A program made the translations under genes and the position numbers. Under the pieces are notes generated by a model. The model was not told the origin of the DNA, did no database searches, and saw only the letters and a program-made list of their open reading frames with translations. 64,000 nucleotides of DNA from JANQSP01 sp965237565 (GTDB taxonomy: Bacteria > Bdellovibrionota > Bdellovibrionia > Bdellovibrionales > UBA1609): positions 620,001 through 684,000 of the forward strand of contig OZ250145.1 in NCBI GenBank assembly GCA_965237565.1, in the 5' to 3' direction. Positions 53,129-61,073 of the stretch are shown piece by piece; position 1 is the first letter of the stretch, and the number at the start of each line of letters is the position of its first letter.

Positions 53129-53364
53129 TATTTGACGTTCTAGATATCTTCGTAAATCTCAAAATGATCCATTCTACAGGGATCTATCAAGCATGGTTTT
53201 TTACCCTTGGCATCAGGTAGTAACAATCAATCAAGCACTTTCTAAGTATTCTACTTAAGCATGATCATTTTATCCGTTCAACATGTGATATTTTATAGGT
53301 TTTGTTTATTTCAACCGAGAATATAAATTCTATAGAGATTTGTTTCATTGAGGTTCGAAGTAAA

Positions 53365-54456
53365 ATGGGTATATTTTTTAATGATCTTCTAAATAAATTT
53401 TTTAATTTTATAGGTAGCAATACAGGAACAGTTATTATATATTTTTTTATAGTAATGATTTTTATTGTTGGTCTAGAGAAGCTTAACTTTAAAAAATTTA
53501 AAGATCTTAAAACTATAATTGTTAGTATCGGAATATTAGGAACTTTTTTAGGGATAATTACTGGTCTCTGGAATTTTAAAGTAGATAATATTAGCGAAAG
53601 TGTGCCGACTCTTCTAGAAGGTCTAAAATTCGCCTTTATAACATCCGTTCTGGGAATGTTTATTTCAGTAGTGTTATCAATATTTGAAAATAGTGAGGAC
53701 GCAGAAACAGATTCCATAGATAATATTTTGAAAAAAATATTATTTCAACAAGAAAAAATGAATAGTAAAGATGGTTTGATATATCAGACTATGGTCGATT
53801 CAAGAAAAAATATGGATAAACGTCTTAGTGCAATTGATCTCTCTTTAAACAAGGCTTTGGAAACTCTATCCGAAGGAGCTACAAAACAAGTTATTAGTGC
53901 CTTAGAAAAAGTCATATTGGATTTTAATAAAAATTTAACAGAGCAATTTGGAGATAATTTTAAGCAATTGAATGAATCTGTAAAGAACATGATTATATGG
54001 CAAGAAAATTACAAGAATTCAATAGAAAAGTTAGAACAATCTTTGACGAATGCTATAGCAACTATTCAGAAAACTTCTGAATATATTCACGCTTTCGGAG
54101 AAGATTATCAGCAAATATTTGAGACCAATAAGAAATTTGGAGAGATTATGGAGGTCAATCAAAATCAAATTCAAAATATAGAAACACATATGAATCATTT
54201 GAAGAAAATTGGAGAGGATGCTGGCTCGATAGTAATTTCAATTGATCAGTTTTCAAAATCTATACAAGGTTCTTTATCCAATCAATCTGAAGGCCTCAAT
54301 AATCTTAGTAAGGAATTGGTTAAACAGCTCGAAGGTTCTTTAGGTAATTTGAATAGCGCTTTGACAGGTTTGACTGGGAAATTTAGGAATGACTATGAAC
54401 AATTTTTAAATTTGATCACAGAACTTATCAAGTGGAAAAATGAGCATCCATCTTAA
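53365..54456 (+). CDS. MotA/ExbB-type channel protein with long coiled-coil tail (ZorA-like)
   Basis: About 363 residues. Three membrane spans (about 22-38, 50-70, 86-107) carry the MotA/TolQ/ExbB pattern: SIGILGTFLGIITGLWNF then VPTLLEGLKFAFITSVLGM. Residues 110-363 form a long, mostly coiled-coil tail with heptad-like repeats. MotA, ExbB and TolQ lack such a tail; ZorA of Zorya anti-phage systems has one, reaching into the cytoplasm. ATG 53365 chosen, with GAGG upstream; TTG 53302 would add 21 residues without a ribosome-binding site. It overlaps the HNH gene by 17 bases. A proton-driven channel sensing cell-wall damage during phage entry is the likely role, by analogy. Confidence 0.75.
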   Translation: MGIFFNDLLNKFFNFIGSNTGTVIIYFFIVMIFIVGLEKLNFKKFKDLKTIIVSIGILGTFLGIITGLWNFKVDNISESVPTLLEGLKFAFITSVLGMFISVVLSIFENSEDAETDSIDNILKKILFQQEKMNSKDGLIYQTMVDSRKNMDKRLSAIDLSLNKALETLSEGATKQVISALEKVILDFNKNLTEQFGDNFKQLNESVKNMIIWQENYKNSIEKLEQSLTNAIATIQKTSEYIHAFGEDYQQIFETNKKFGEIMEVNQNQIQNIETHMNHLKKIGEDAGSIVISIDQFSKSIQGSLSNQSEGLNNLSKELVKQLEGSLGNLNSALTGLTGKFRNDYEQFLNLITELIKWKNEHPS

Positions 54457-55279
54457 TCAATTTAAAGATCTCTTATTGGCTGTGGAAAAATTTGGAGTCA
54501 TTGATTTTTCTAAGGCAACAGAAATTCGAAAAGAGATAGAACAGTTGGAAGAAGGCGAAGGGCTGGATACAGACCTATCAGATATATTCTTTACTGATGA
54601 GGGACAGATTTTTACTATTTTACAAGATGGATCGATTCGTAAAGGAGTTATCCACATTGTCGATATATCTTCTTGGCGTCTAGACTATGCTAAATTTCCT
54701 AAATTTCCTAGATTTCATATCTATGGGTGTGAAAAGATAGAGGAAATGAAGCGCAAACATAGAGGACACAGATATAAGGTGTCCAGCAGAAAGGATGGAA
54801 AATTTTATCTGATGAGGAACAAGAAGAAATGGTATGAGCCTCTTCTCATATGCTCCTACTGTTTGTTGTTATATAATGAAGAATTTGAAGAAGAAAAAAC
54901 AAAAAGTGATTTTCCTCTTAAAGAATATCTAAAAGAGCCAATGACACATTCCAAATTACCGGAAGTAGAATTAGATTTCTGTACTGTGCCAAATTGTTAT
55001 GAATCAAGTTGGAGAAAAATGTCACGATATAAAAAAGAAAAAGATAATTATATTTGTTCCAATTGTCGGAAAAATTTTTCTAAAAAGAAACATAGAAAAT
55101 TTTTGCATACTCATCATGTTAATGCCAACAAAAGAGATAATACTAAAGAGAATTTAAAAGTTTTGTGCATTGAATGTCATGCCAAAGAATATCAGCATGG
55201 ACACATCAGGCAAAGCAAATCCTATCAGGAGTATTTGAGAATCAAAAATGAAATATCATTTCCCGAAATGGAGAGCTAG
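54440..55279 (+). CDS. HNH endonuclease with N-terminal zinc-ribbon-like region (ZorE-like candidate)
   Basis: A 279-residue protein. The C-terminal HNH domain (about 204-250) has CSNC (206/209), LHTHHVNAN with H225-H226, N238 and LCIECH (C243, C246, H247). Two more cysteine pairs are upstream: CSYC (138/141) and C181/C186. The middle part (about 75-145, DISSWRLDYAKFP, FHIYGCEKIEEM, DGKFYL) looks like a separate domain that I cannot name. Type II Zorya systems carry an HNH protein (ZorE) as effector; here the gene sits between the channel genes and overlaps both neighbours closely. It would nick or cut DNA, probably phage DNA, once the membrane complex is triggered. The role is inferred. Confidence 0.7.
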   Translation: MSIHLNQFKDLLLAVEKFGVIDFSKATEIRKEIEQLEEGEGLDTDLSDIFFTDEGQIFTILQDGSIRKGVIHIVDISSWRLDYAKFPKFPRFHIYGCEKIEEMKRKHRGHRYKVSSRKDGKFYLMRNKKKWYEPLLICSYCLLLYNEEFEEEKTKSDFPLKEYLKEPMTHSKLPEVELDFCTVPNCYESSWRKMSRYKKEKDNYICSNCRKNFSKKKHRKFLHTHHVNANKRDNTKENLKVLCIECHAKEYQHGHIRQSKSYQEYLRIKNEISFPEMES

Positions 55280-55282
55280 ATT

Positions 55283-56047
55283 ATGAAATCTTCAAGAGAA
55301 TGGATTAGCATTTCAGATATGATGAGTGGTTTGATGATGATATTTTTATTTATCGCCATTCTTTATATGGATCAAATTCGAAAAAAAAGTGACGCTGATA
55401 TCAAGCGTACTAAAGAAACAATTAGTGGGATTAATACAATCGCTAACAAATATGTTGTTATTAGAAAAGATATTTATGAAAAACTTATGGAAGAATTTCA
55501 GAAAGATTTAAAGCGATGGAATGCGGAAATTGTAGAGAGTTTATTGATAATAAAATTTTTATCTCCTGATATTATGTTTAATCCAATGAAAAGCAGGATT
55601 AAGAGAAAATTTAAGATCATTTTAAACGATTTTTGTCCTAGATATTTCAAAGTGCTTCATGATTTTAGAAAAAGTATAGAAGAAATCAGAATAGAAGGTC
55701 ACACATCTCATGAGTGGTATGGGGCTACAAGGGAACAATCATATTTTCATAATATGAAATTGTCGCAAGATAGAACAAGAGCCGTTTTACAGTATTGTGT
55801 AAAGATTAAAAATGTACCAAATAATATCAGTCAGTGGGCAACAAAAAAATTGACGGCAAATGGCTTGTCTTTCAGTCGTCCAGTATGTAAGATGGACACT
55901 GTCAGGTGTCGAACACGTAACAGAAGAGTTGAATTTCGTGTTCAAACCAATGATTTTATTATGTTGGATGAAATTATTAAAAAAATAAAACACATTTTTT
56001 CGATTCGGTCGACTACTGATTCTAGTAGAGGGATTAGTGCAAAATAG
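55283..56047 (+). CDS. MotB/OmpA-type protein (ZorB-like)
   Basis: A 254-residue protein. One N-terminal span (about 12-29) is led by an aspartate (ISDMMSGLMMIFLFIAI, D12), the proton-carrying position in MotB/ExbD-type partners. The periplasmic C-terminal part (about 130-222) is OmpA-like: IRIEGHTSHEW, NMKLSQDRTRAVLQYC and RNRRVEFRV, the last two fitting peptidoglycan-binding residues. It would pair with the ZorA-like protein and hold the cell wall. The stop codon TAG (56045-56047) lies in the right 72-bp repeat, so the present C terminus was set by the insertion point. GGAGAG precedes the ATG. Confidence 0.75.
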   Translation: MKSSREWISISDMMSGLMMIFLFIAILYMDQIRKKSDADIKRTKETISGINTIANKYVVIRKDIYEKLMEEFQKDLKRWNAEIVESLLIIKFLSPDIMFNPMKSRIKRKFKIILNDFCPRYFKVLHDFRKSIEEIRIEGHTSHEWYGATREQSYFHNMKLSQDRTRAVLQYCVKIKNVPNNISQWATKKLTANGLSFSRPVCKMDTVRCRTRNRRVEFRVQTNDFIMLDEIIKKIKHIFSIRSTTDSSRGISAK

Positions 56048-56110
56048 AAAAGCCAATGTCTTTGTTTATTTGATTGTGCTGATGGTGACTTTTTTGAAGC
56101 CAGCGAGTTG
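56039..56110. repeat. 72-bp direct repeat, right copy (island boundary)
   Basis: Identical to 53057-53128. It contains the true 3' end of exbD (56066-56110, minus strand) and an orphan copy of the last codons of the E2 gene. It also supplies the stop codon of the ZorB-like gene. Confidence 0.97.
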
Positions 56111-56476
56111 AACGGCGTTTATGACGGAGATAACTTTTCCGTGAAGAATGTTTTTATCTGCTGAAATCATCACCTGTGAATCTTTAGGATGTTCTTTTCT
56201 TTTTTCCATCTTTTTTTGTAGTTCACTCAAATTAAAAAGTTTGCCGTCTAAAAGAGTCGTGCCATCGGCTTGAATGACAATATGTACTTTTAAAGTCTTT
56301 AGAGTTTTGGCTGAACTGGCTTGAGGGAGATCTAAAGCTAAGCCTGATTTAATTACAAAGGGAGTAGCAACCATGAAGATGATGAGTATTACCAAGAGGA
56401 TATCTACAAAAGGAACAATATTGATTTCAGAGATAGGTTTTTCTTCCTCAGAAAAAAAGGACCTTGAACTACTCAC
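56066..56476 (-). CDS. exbD: ExbD/TolR-family protein
   Basis: The 136-residue protein has a short cytoplasmic start, the ISEINIVPFVDILLVILIIF membrane span with the conserved aspartate (about 26), and a periplasmic domain (VKSG-type LALDLPQAS, MISADKNILHGKVI). With ExbB it forms a proton-driven motor for TonB or Tol-Pal. Its last 15 codons lie in the right 72-bp repeat. It overlaps exbB by 8 bases. The TonB-like protein at 40.5 kb is a possible partner. Confidence 0.92.
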   Translation of the reverse strand: MSSSRSFFSEEEKPISEINIVPFVDILLVILIIFMVATPFVIKSGLALDLPQASSAKTLKTLKVHIVIQADGTTLLDGKLFNLSELQKKMEKRKEHPKDSQVMISADKNILHGKVISVINAVQLAGFKKVTISTIK

Positions 56477-57107
56477 GAATTTCGCCTAGATGAGAAGAAA
56501 AAGACAAAATCACTTCTTTCATAGATTCCAGATAGTAGAAGATCATCTTGAGTTTTCTCTGTAGATAGTTGTAAGCCGTGATAGCCGGAATAGCTACAAT
56601 CAAGCCGACGGCTGTTGCTACCAAAGCTTTGGAAATTCCAATCATCACCACGTTCACAGAAGCATCTTGCGAACCCAAAGCCTGAAAAGATTCCATCACT
56701 CCAAAGATGGTTCCTAACAAACCAATAAAGGGAGCGTTCGAACCCAAGGTGGCTAAAAAGCTCAGCCTTTTTTCTATCTTTGGTCGAAAAGCCAAGACCT
56801 GTGCGTTGAGCATTTCCTCTAAGCCTTTCATTCTTTTGTGACTGATGTGTTCCCAAGCTTTTCTGACCAAAAAACCCTCAGGAAGATTCGCGTACTTATC
56901 ATACACCAATTTCATGTGAGCATTTCGCCCGCTCTCCAAAGCTTCCATGAGTTGAGACAAAATCATCGAACTTTGAGATTCTAATCTTTTCAAAAAGAAA
57001 AAACGGTCTAACATAACGGCGATTGATAATACACTCAAAAAAAGTAAAAACCAAATCACTGCTTCATGAGCAAAAGATGAAATAATAAAAAATTGCTCTG
57101 TTAACAT
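56469..57107 (-). CDS. exbB: ExbB/TolQ-family proton channel protein
   Basis: A 212-residue protein with three membrane spans: about 14-34, a second in FLATLGSNAPFIGLLGTIFG, and a third in ISKALVATAVGLIVAIPAIT. These match the MotA/TolQ/ExbB domain. A cytoplasmic loop lies between spans one and two. Unlike the ZorA-like protein 2 kb away it has no long tail. It starts the two-gene exbB-exbD unit. The TonB- or Tol-type role cannot be told apart here. Confidence 0.92.
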   Translation of the reverse strand: MLTEQFFIISSFAHEAVIWFLLFLSVLSIAVMLDRFFFLKRLESQSSMILSQLMEALESGRNAHMKLVYDKYANLPEGFLVRKAWEHISHKRMKGLEEMLNAQVLAFRPKIEKRLSFLATLGSNAPFIGLLGTIFGVMESFQALGSQDASVNVVMIGISKALVATAVGLIVAIPAITAYNYLQRKLKMIFYYLESMKEVILSFSSHLGEIRE

Positions 57108-57243
57108 GCTTAAATAGTCTCCCGTTGTTTACGTTTGTCTTTCTTATATTCTACTGTTTTTTGAAAAGATACTCAAGTTAGCAATCAATTATATATGAAT
57201 TTCTGTAAAATTGCTAAAAAAGCTATCGTCTAAAAAACCTCAA

Positions 57244-57945
57244 TTATTGGAACTGAAGCAGGGCTAGCCAAAAAGGACTTTGGGGTTTTTCTTGTACAGC
57301 CAAACGAGAAAGATGATCCAAATTCCTGTCCTCTCGTTTTGTGCTGAACCAAGCACAGGGAATTCCATTCCGACTAAGAAAGATCAGACGGTCTTTTGCA
57401 TGAAATCGAAAACTAAAAGGATGAAAAGAAATGTCTTCATGAATCCCCAACAAAGAATGAGGGAGAGGAGCCAAGTCCTTCTTATTTGCCGAATAGTAAT
57501 TGAAAGACAAATCAATGGCGGGGCTAATGCTCTGCAAACCGACTTCTGCACTATCTAGCAACAAACTGGGCTGTCCAATTTGAACGCAGGTACAAATATT
57601 TCCCTCTATTGTGACATAAATCAGTTCAAAGCCTGCAACATATTCGCTTTGATTGAGGCTATTGAATATGTTTTGGTTGGCAGATATGACCGCAGTTCTC
57701 ATATTGTTTTCTGCTGGTGAGAGACTCTGCAATTTTGGGAGAGGATGAGTTCTTTCTACATCTTCAGACAAAAAATTGTACTGGGATTCGATTTCTTCAA
57801 AAATATTTTGAGAGGAAATTTCATCACTGCCCCACAAAGTCAAAAGGGCCATGGTTCTTTTCTGGCTCGATAAATGATACTTTGGTTTCGGACGAAATAT
57901 TTCACTCGAAAAAGAACGTTCCTTCAACTCTGCGAATTGGTTCAT
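57244..57945 (-). CDS. PP2C-like protein lacking metal-binding aspartates
   Basis: The 233-residue protein is not clearly recognised, but its order of segments resembles a reduced PP2C fold: AVISANQNIFNSLNQSEYVA, GFELIYVTIEGNICTCVQIG, QPSLLLDSAEVGLQ, and FRFHAKDRLIFLSRNGIPCA. The DGMGG metal motif and the DSR, SDG and DN motifs of active PP2C are missing, so it is probably not a phosphatase. Its start codon is followed on the upstream side directly by the stop of the FHA-FHA gene (no gap), so it belongs to the FHA gene unit. It might bind phosphopeptides or act as a scaffold. Confidence 0.5.
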   Translation of the reverse strand: MNQFAELKERSFSSEIFRPKPKYHLSSQKRTMALLTLWGSDEISSQNIFEEIESQYNFLSEDVERTHPLPKLQSLSPAENNMRTAVISANQNIFNSLNQSEYVAGFELIYVTIEGNICTCVQIGQPSLLLDSAEVGLQSISPAIDLSFNYYSANKKDLAPLPHSLLGIHEDISFHPFSFRFHAKDRLIFLSRNGIPCAWFSTKREDRNLDHLSRLAVQEKPQSPFWLALLQFQ

Positions 57946-59928
57946 TTAATATTTATCCAGTTTGGATCTGGCTCTTTTATAGTAAAGGCCGATTTTCACA
58001 TCCTTACTCAAAATCTCTTTCCACTTTTCCTGTGCCACTGAGACATTGCCCACACTTTCGTTAATCGTAGCCTCTTCGTAAATGGGTTTCATCGCTATTT
58101 GGATTTTATGTTTTGCTTGATTCATCATCTGAATCACTTTCTTGTTGTAAGGCTTTGGTATTTGTTTGGAGGCTTTTTTACAAATGTAGTAGGCTTTTTG
58201 CAACTGGTTAGAATTAAATTTATTGCTACAATCCGTGTTGAGTCGAGTAATTTTATCTTTGAAATTTTTTGTCATGTTAGCCAATTCTCTTCGGGCTTGT
58301 TGTCTTTCATTGAACAGTTCTTTGTGGTTGCTAATACTAATGAAGTGTTGATAGGCAGCCATAGCTTTTTGTGTATTACCCTTTTTGCGTAAAGACTGTG
58401 CATGGCTGTATTTGCCTCGAATGGAGCGAATGTTTTTTTGTCTGGCCAGCCGTTGATCTCTTTGCTCTTTTTTGGCGAGTTCGTTGGCATCAAATTGCTC
58501 AGTCAAAACTTGAATTTTTTGATCAGCTGGGGCGAGTTCTATAGCTGGATTCAAACAAGCAATCAGTTCGTGCTTGAAACGAAACTTCTTAAATTTTTTC
58601 GAACATTTTTCTGTCACTTCCTCAATCAATTTTTGTGTTTCTGTAGCTTTTCTTTTTTTCTCCTCCAAGTCATGTTGCCTGCGTTGATAATCCGCGGCTT
58701 GTGCACAAGCAATCTCCAGTTTTTTGGACTGCTGATAAGAATCAATGTATTCATGAATCTTTTTTACTTCACTACGACAATATTCAAATTTTCCTTTCGA
58801 ATAAAGTTGTTGAGCAATCTGGTAAGTGTCCTTCACAATTTGTTGTTGTTGAGAAGAAAGCCCAGCCAATTCCCCTCTTGCAGAGCCTCCATCGGTAGCA
58901 GATTTTTTTTCCTCTCCTGATTTGAGGAAAAACAACACCCCAATGACTAAAAAGACAAAACCATACAAAAAAATCCGCTTCTTGTTTCTTTCAAAAAAAG
59001 AAGAAGAGTCTCCTGATTCTTCTTGGATCACATTGGGTGTTCCTATGGGTAAAGGCATTTGTTGGGAAGGCATATGATGAACAGGGAGCTGGGCATTCGG
59101 ATCATGTGTTTGCTCTGGCAAGGCAGGGGGAACTTTCAACACAGCCAATTCTTTTTCTAGGGAGATGTTTTTCACTTCGAATAAAATTTCAATATCTATA
59201 ATGTAGATTGTGTCACCGCTTTGGATGGGATAGGCTTTGCCCGATCTCAGTTCTTTGTCGTTTAAAACCGTACCATTTGAGCTATTCAAATCGCATAGGT
59301 AATACTCGTTGTCTTTTTTGGTAATTTTAAAATGCTTTCGGCTGATGTTTGGACTTTCAATCATTAGGTCGCAGGTACTGTCTCGTCCAATAATCCATTC
59401 GGACCCTTCTTTTAGCCTGACAATGTCTCTTAGTCCCTCTTCACCGACAGCAATTTTTAAGCAAATCACTAGATGATTCGTGACCTTGTTTACGTCCATG
59501 ATTGTTGTTTTTCCCCTAGAGACAGGAGATAGAGCAGGAGGCTGATCCCATTTTTCTTTTTCGGGAGGTTTTTTTTGGGCAAGAGGCAAATTATTTTTGA
59601 AATCATGATCCGCATCTTCTTCCTCCATTTTGTATTCTTGTAAAGTGAATTCATAATCTTGAATTTGAAATGTTTCACCCGCTTCGAATTCAGCCTCGTC
59701 TGTCTCTTTTCCATTCACGATCAAGGGGCTGGACTGAGAGAGTTTTTTTGCCGTCCACTTATTACCCTCTCTCGTTATTTGGACGTGCTTGCGGGAAATC
59801 CCGTGTTGTTCAGGCAAAACAATGAAGTTATCCTCGCTTCGACCGATGCTGAAAGAGTTAGAAGCATCGTCCTTGAGTTCTACTTCCTTTTTTAGCCGAC
59901 CTTTTTGCTTGATAATTAGCTTGAACAT
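57946..59928 (-). CDS. Membrane protein with two FHA domains and a TPR-like C terminus
   Basis: A 660-residue protein. Two FHA domains occupy about 28-95 (SIGRSEDNFIVLPEQHGISRKH) and 178-250 (IIGRDSTCDLMI, ISRKHFKITK, SSNGTVLND), both with the phosphothreonine-binding GRS/GRD, SRKH and N residues. A proline-rich linker leads to one membrane span (about 319-336), then a charged helical region (about 370-655) with TPR-like pairs. The cytoplasmic FHA domains would bind a phosphorylated partner; the C-terminal part would be periplasmic. It overlaps the next FHA gene by one base (TGATG). Confidence 0.8.
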   Translation of the reverse strand: MFKLIIKQKGRLKKEVELKDDASNSFSIGRSEDNFIVLPEQHGISRKHVQITREGNKWTAKKLSQSSPLIVNGKETDEAEFEAGETFQIQDYEFTLQEYKMEEEDADHDFKNNLPLAQKKPPEKEKWDQPPALSPVSRGKTTIMDVNKVTNHLVICLKIAVGEEGLRDIVRLKEGSEWIIGRDSTCDLMIESPNISRKHFKITKKDNEYYLCDLNSSNGTVLNDKELRSGKAYPIQSGDTIYIIDIEILFEVKNISLEKELAVLKVPPALPEQTHDPNAQLPVHHMPSQQMPLPIGTPNVIQEESGDSSSFFERNKKRIFLYGFVFLVIGVLFFLKSGEEKKSATDGGSARGELAGLSSQQQQIVKDTYQIAQQLYSKGKFEYCRSEVKKIHEYIDSYQQSKKLEIACAQAADYQRRQHDLEEKKRKATETQKLIEEVTEKCSKKFKKFRFKHELIACLNPAIELAPADQKIQVLTEQFDANELAKKEQRDQRLARQKNIRSIRGKYSHAQSLRKKGNTQKAMAAYQHFISISNHKELFNERQQARRELANMTKNFKDKITRLNTDCSNKFNSNQLQKAYYICKKASKQIPKPYNKKVIQMMNQAKHKIQIAMKPIYEEATINESVGNVSVAQEKWKEILSKDVKIGLYYKRARSKLDKY

Positions 59929-61073
59929 CAGTAGCGATCCTCGTATTGCAACTTACAGATATTGTAATTCTCATTCGCTTCCTTGTAAGTCGAGTTTCTT
60001 TTGTTTTTTATAGATAGCATAACGTTCTTAAAGGAAGACATGCACGAAGCAAAGCGACGCTTTTCTCTGTAATCTCTTCCAGCTATCATCCAAGCTTGTA
60101 TGAGCTGTTGTTTTTTGATCTGAGATTTTTGTAGATAAGAGGAGCAAAGATCATGCTCCGGATAAAGTGTCTTACAAACTCGAAAAGATTCGATCGCTCG
60201 GCCGTAAAATCCTTTTCTGTAGTCTCTGACCCCTTTGACGTAAGCATATTGAGAGTTCTTGAAATTGATAAGAGAATTTTTGGCTCTTTTTTTTTCTTCT
60301 TCTTGGCGCAATTCGCTCAGAGTTTTTATGTTTTCTTCAATGTTTTTGCTGGTCCTTAGCTGGTCGTAGTCTTTTTCTTGTTTCGTCTCATTGGATAGCA
60401 AATAGGCAACTCCAATGACGATAGAAAATAACAAAAGCTTGAAGCTCAGACTTTTCTTTTTTTTTCTTTGTCCTTTTTTGGGTGGTGGTGGCTGGGCAGA
60501 CCAATCCATCCCTTGAGAAGCGGGGAAATCAGAAGGAGACTCTTTTGACAAAGCAAGCGGGTTGGTATTTTCTCCTTTTTGCACTAGCTCCCCACTTTTT
60601 GAATTTGAGACAGGCATAAGAGGCTTGTTCGGGACGTGAGAAGAAAAAGGGAGTGTTTTCAAGTTGGGGGAGGGCATAGGCTGGGCAGACAAGTTTGCCA
60701 AGAGGGGAGCGGGATTTTTCCATTCAAAAACCAATGTGCTATTCCCCACTTGAATGATGTCTCCATCTTGAAGTTCGGATCGGAGTTTAACGGTTTGATT
60801 CACTTTAACAGAAGCTCTCTCACTCATATCCTTCAAGGAGTAGCCTTTTAAGCCCAACAAGATGATGAGCTGTTTTCTAGAACATTTCTTATCGTTTTTT
60901 AGGACAATGTCATTTTCCGAACTCCTTCCAATCATAATCTTGGAAGCCACCAATCTGTAGATCTCTCCCTTGTGAGGCCCTTTTGTTATCTTTAACCGTG
61001 CAAATTCTTGTGAAGATTGAGGGGGTAAAATAGAGGATTTTTTGCGAGACATCTTAGGCTGCCTCTTCCTCAT
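59928..61073 (-). CDS. FHA-domain membrane protein with TPR-like tail
   Basis: The 381-residue protein has one FHA domain (about 47-117, IMIGRSSENDIVL, CSRKQLI, GDIIQVGNSTLVFEW). The usual SRKH histidine is Q here (SRKQ), which may alter phosphopeptide binding. A proline-rich linker, a basic stretch (KKGQRKKKK) and one membrane span (about 211-227) follow, then a helical repeat domain. Same layout as the neighbouring FHA protein, so they probably arose by duplication. It overlaps the upstream FHA gene by 20 bases. Confidence 0.78.
   Translation of the reverse strand: MRKRQPKMSRKKSSILPPQSSQEFARLKITKGPHKGEIYRLVASKIMIGRSSENDIVLKNDKKCSRKQLIILLGLKGYSLKDMSERASVKVNQTVKLRSELQDGDIIQVGNSTLVFEWKNPAPLLANLSAQPMPSPNLKTLPFSSHVPNKPLMPVSNSKSGELVQKGENTNPLALSKESPSDFPASQGMDWSAQPPPPKKGQRKKKKSLSFKLLLFSIVIGVAYLLSNETKQEKDYDQLRTSKNIEENIKTLSELRQEEEKKRAKNSLINFKNSQYAYVKGVRDYRKGFYGRAIESFRVCKTLYPEHDLCSSYLQKSQIKKQQLIQAWMIAGRDYREKRRFASCMSSFKNVMLSIKNKRNSTYKEANENYNICKLQYEDRY

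Larger units (their letters stand above)
53129..56038. mobile_element. AT-rich defence island between 72-bp direct repeats
   Basis: A 2910-bp insert with three plus-strand genes and about 235 bases of leader. It is far more AT-rich than its surroundings: for instance 53461-53520 has 12 G+C of 60, against 21 of 60 at 52921-52980. No integrase or transposase gene is inside, so movement would rely on a helper or on homologous recombination between the repeats. The flanking E2 and exbD genes stay whole because the repeat duplicates both ends. Within the leader (53129-53364) I see no gene; AAAATGATC (53161) and GATCATTTT (53261) form an inverted repeat across it. Confidence 0.85.

Noticed and set aside
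53129..53162. Extended exbD remnant beyond the left 72-bp copy
   Set aside because: Reading the exbD frame further gives a few plausible residues (YLERQIQLAGF) but a stop follows within about a dozen codons and the DNA does not match the true exbD gene.
53365..56047. Flagellar MotA/MotB stator pair
   Set aside because: No flagellar genes are near, the channel protein has a long coiled-coil tail, an HNH gene sits between the two, and the region is an AT-rich insert.
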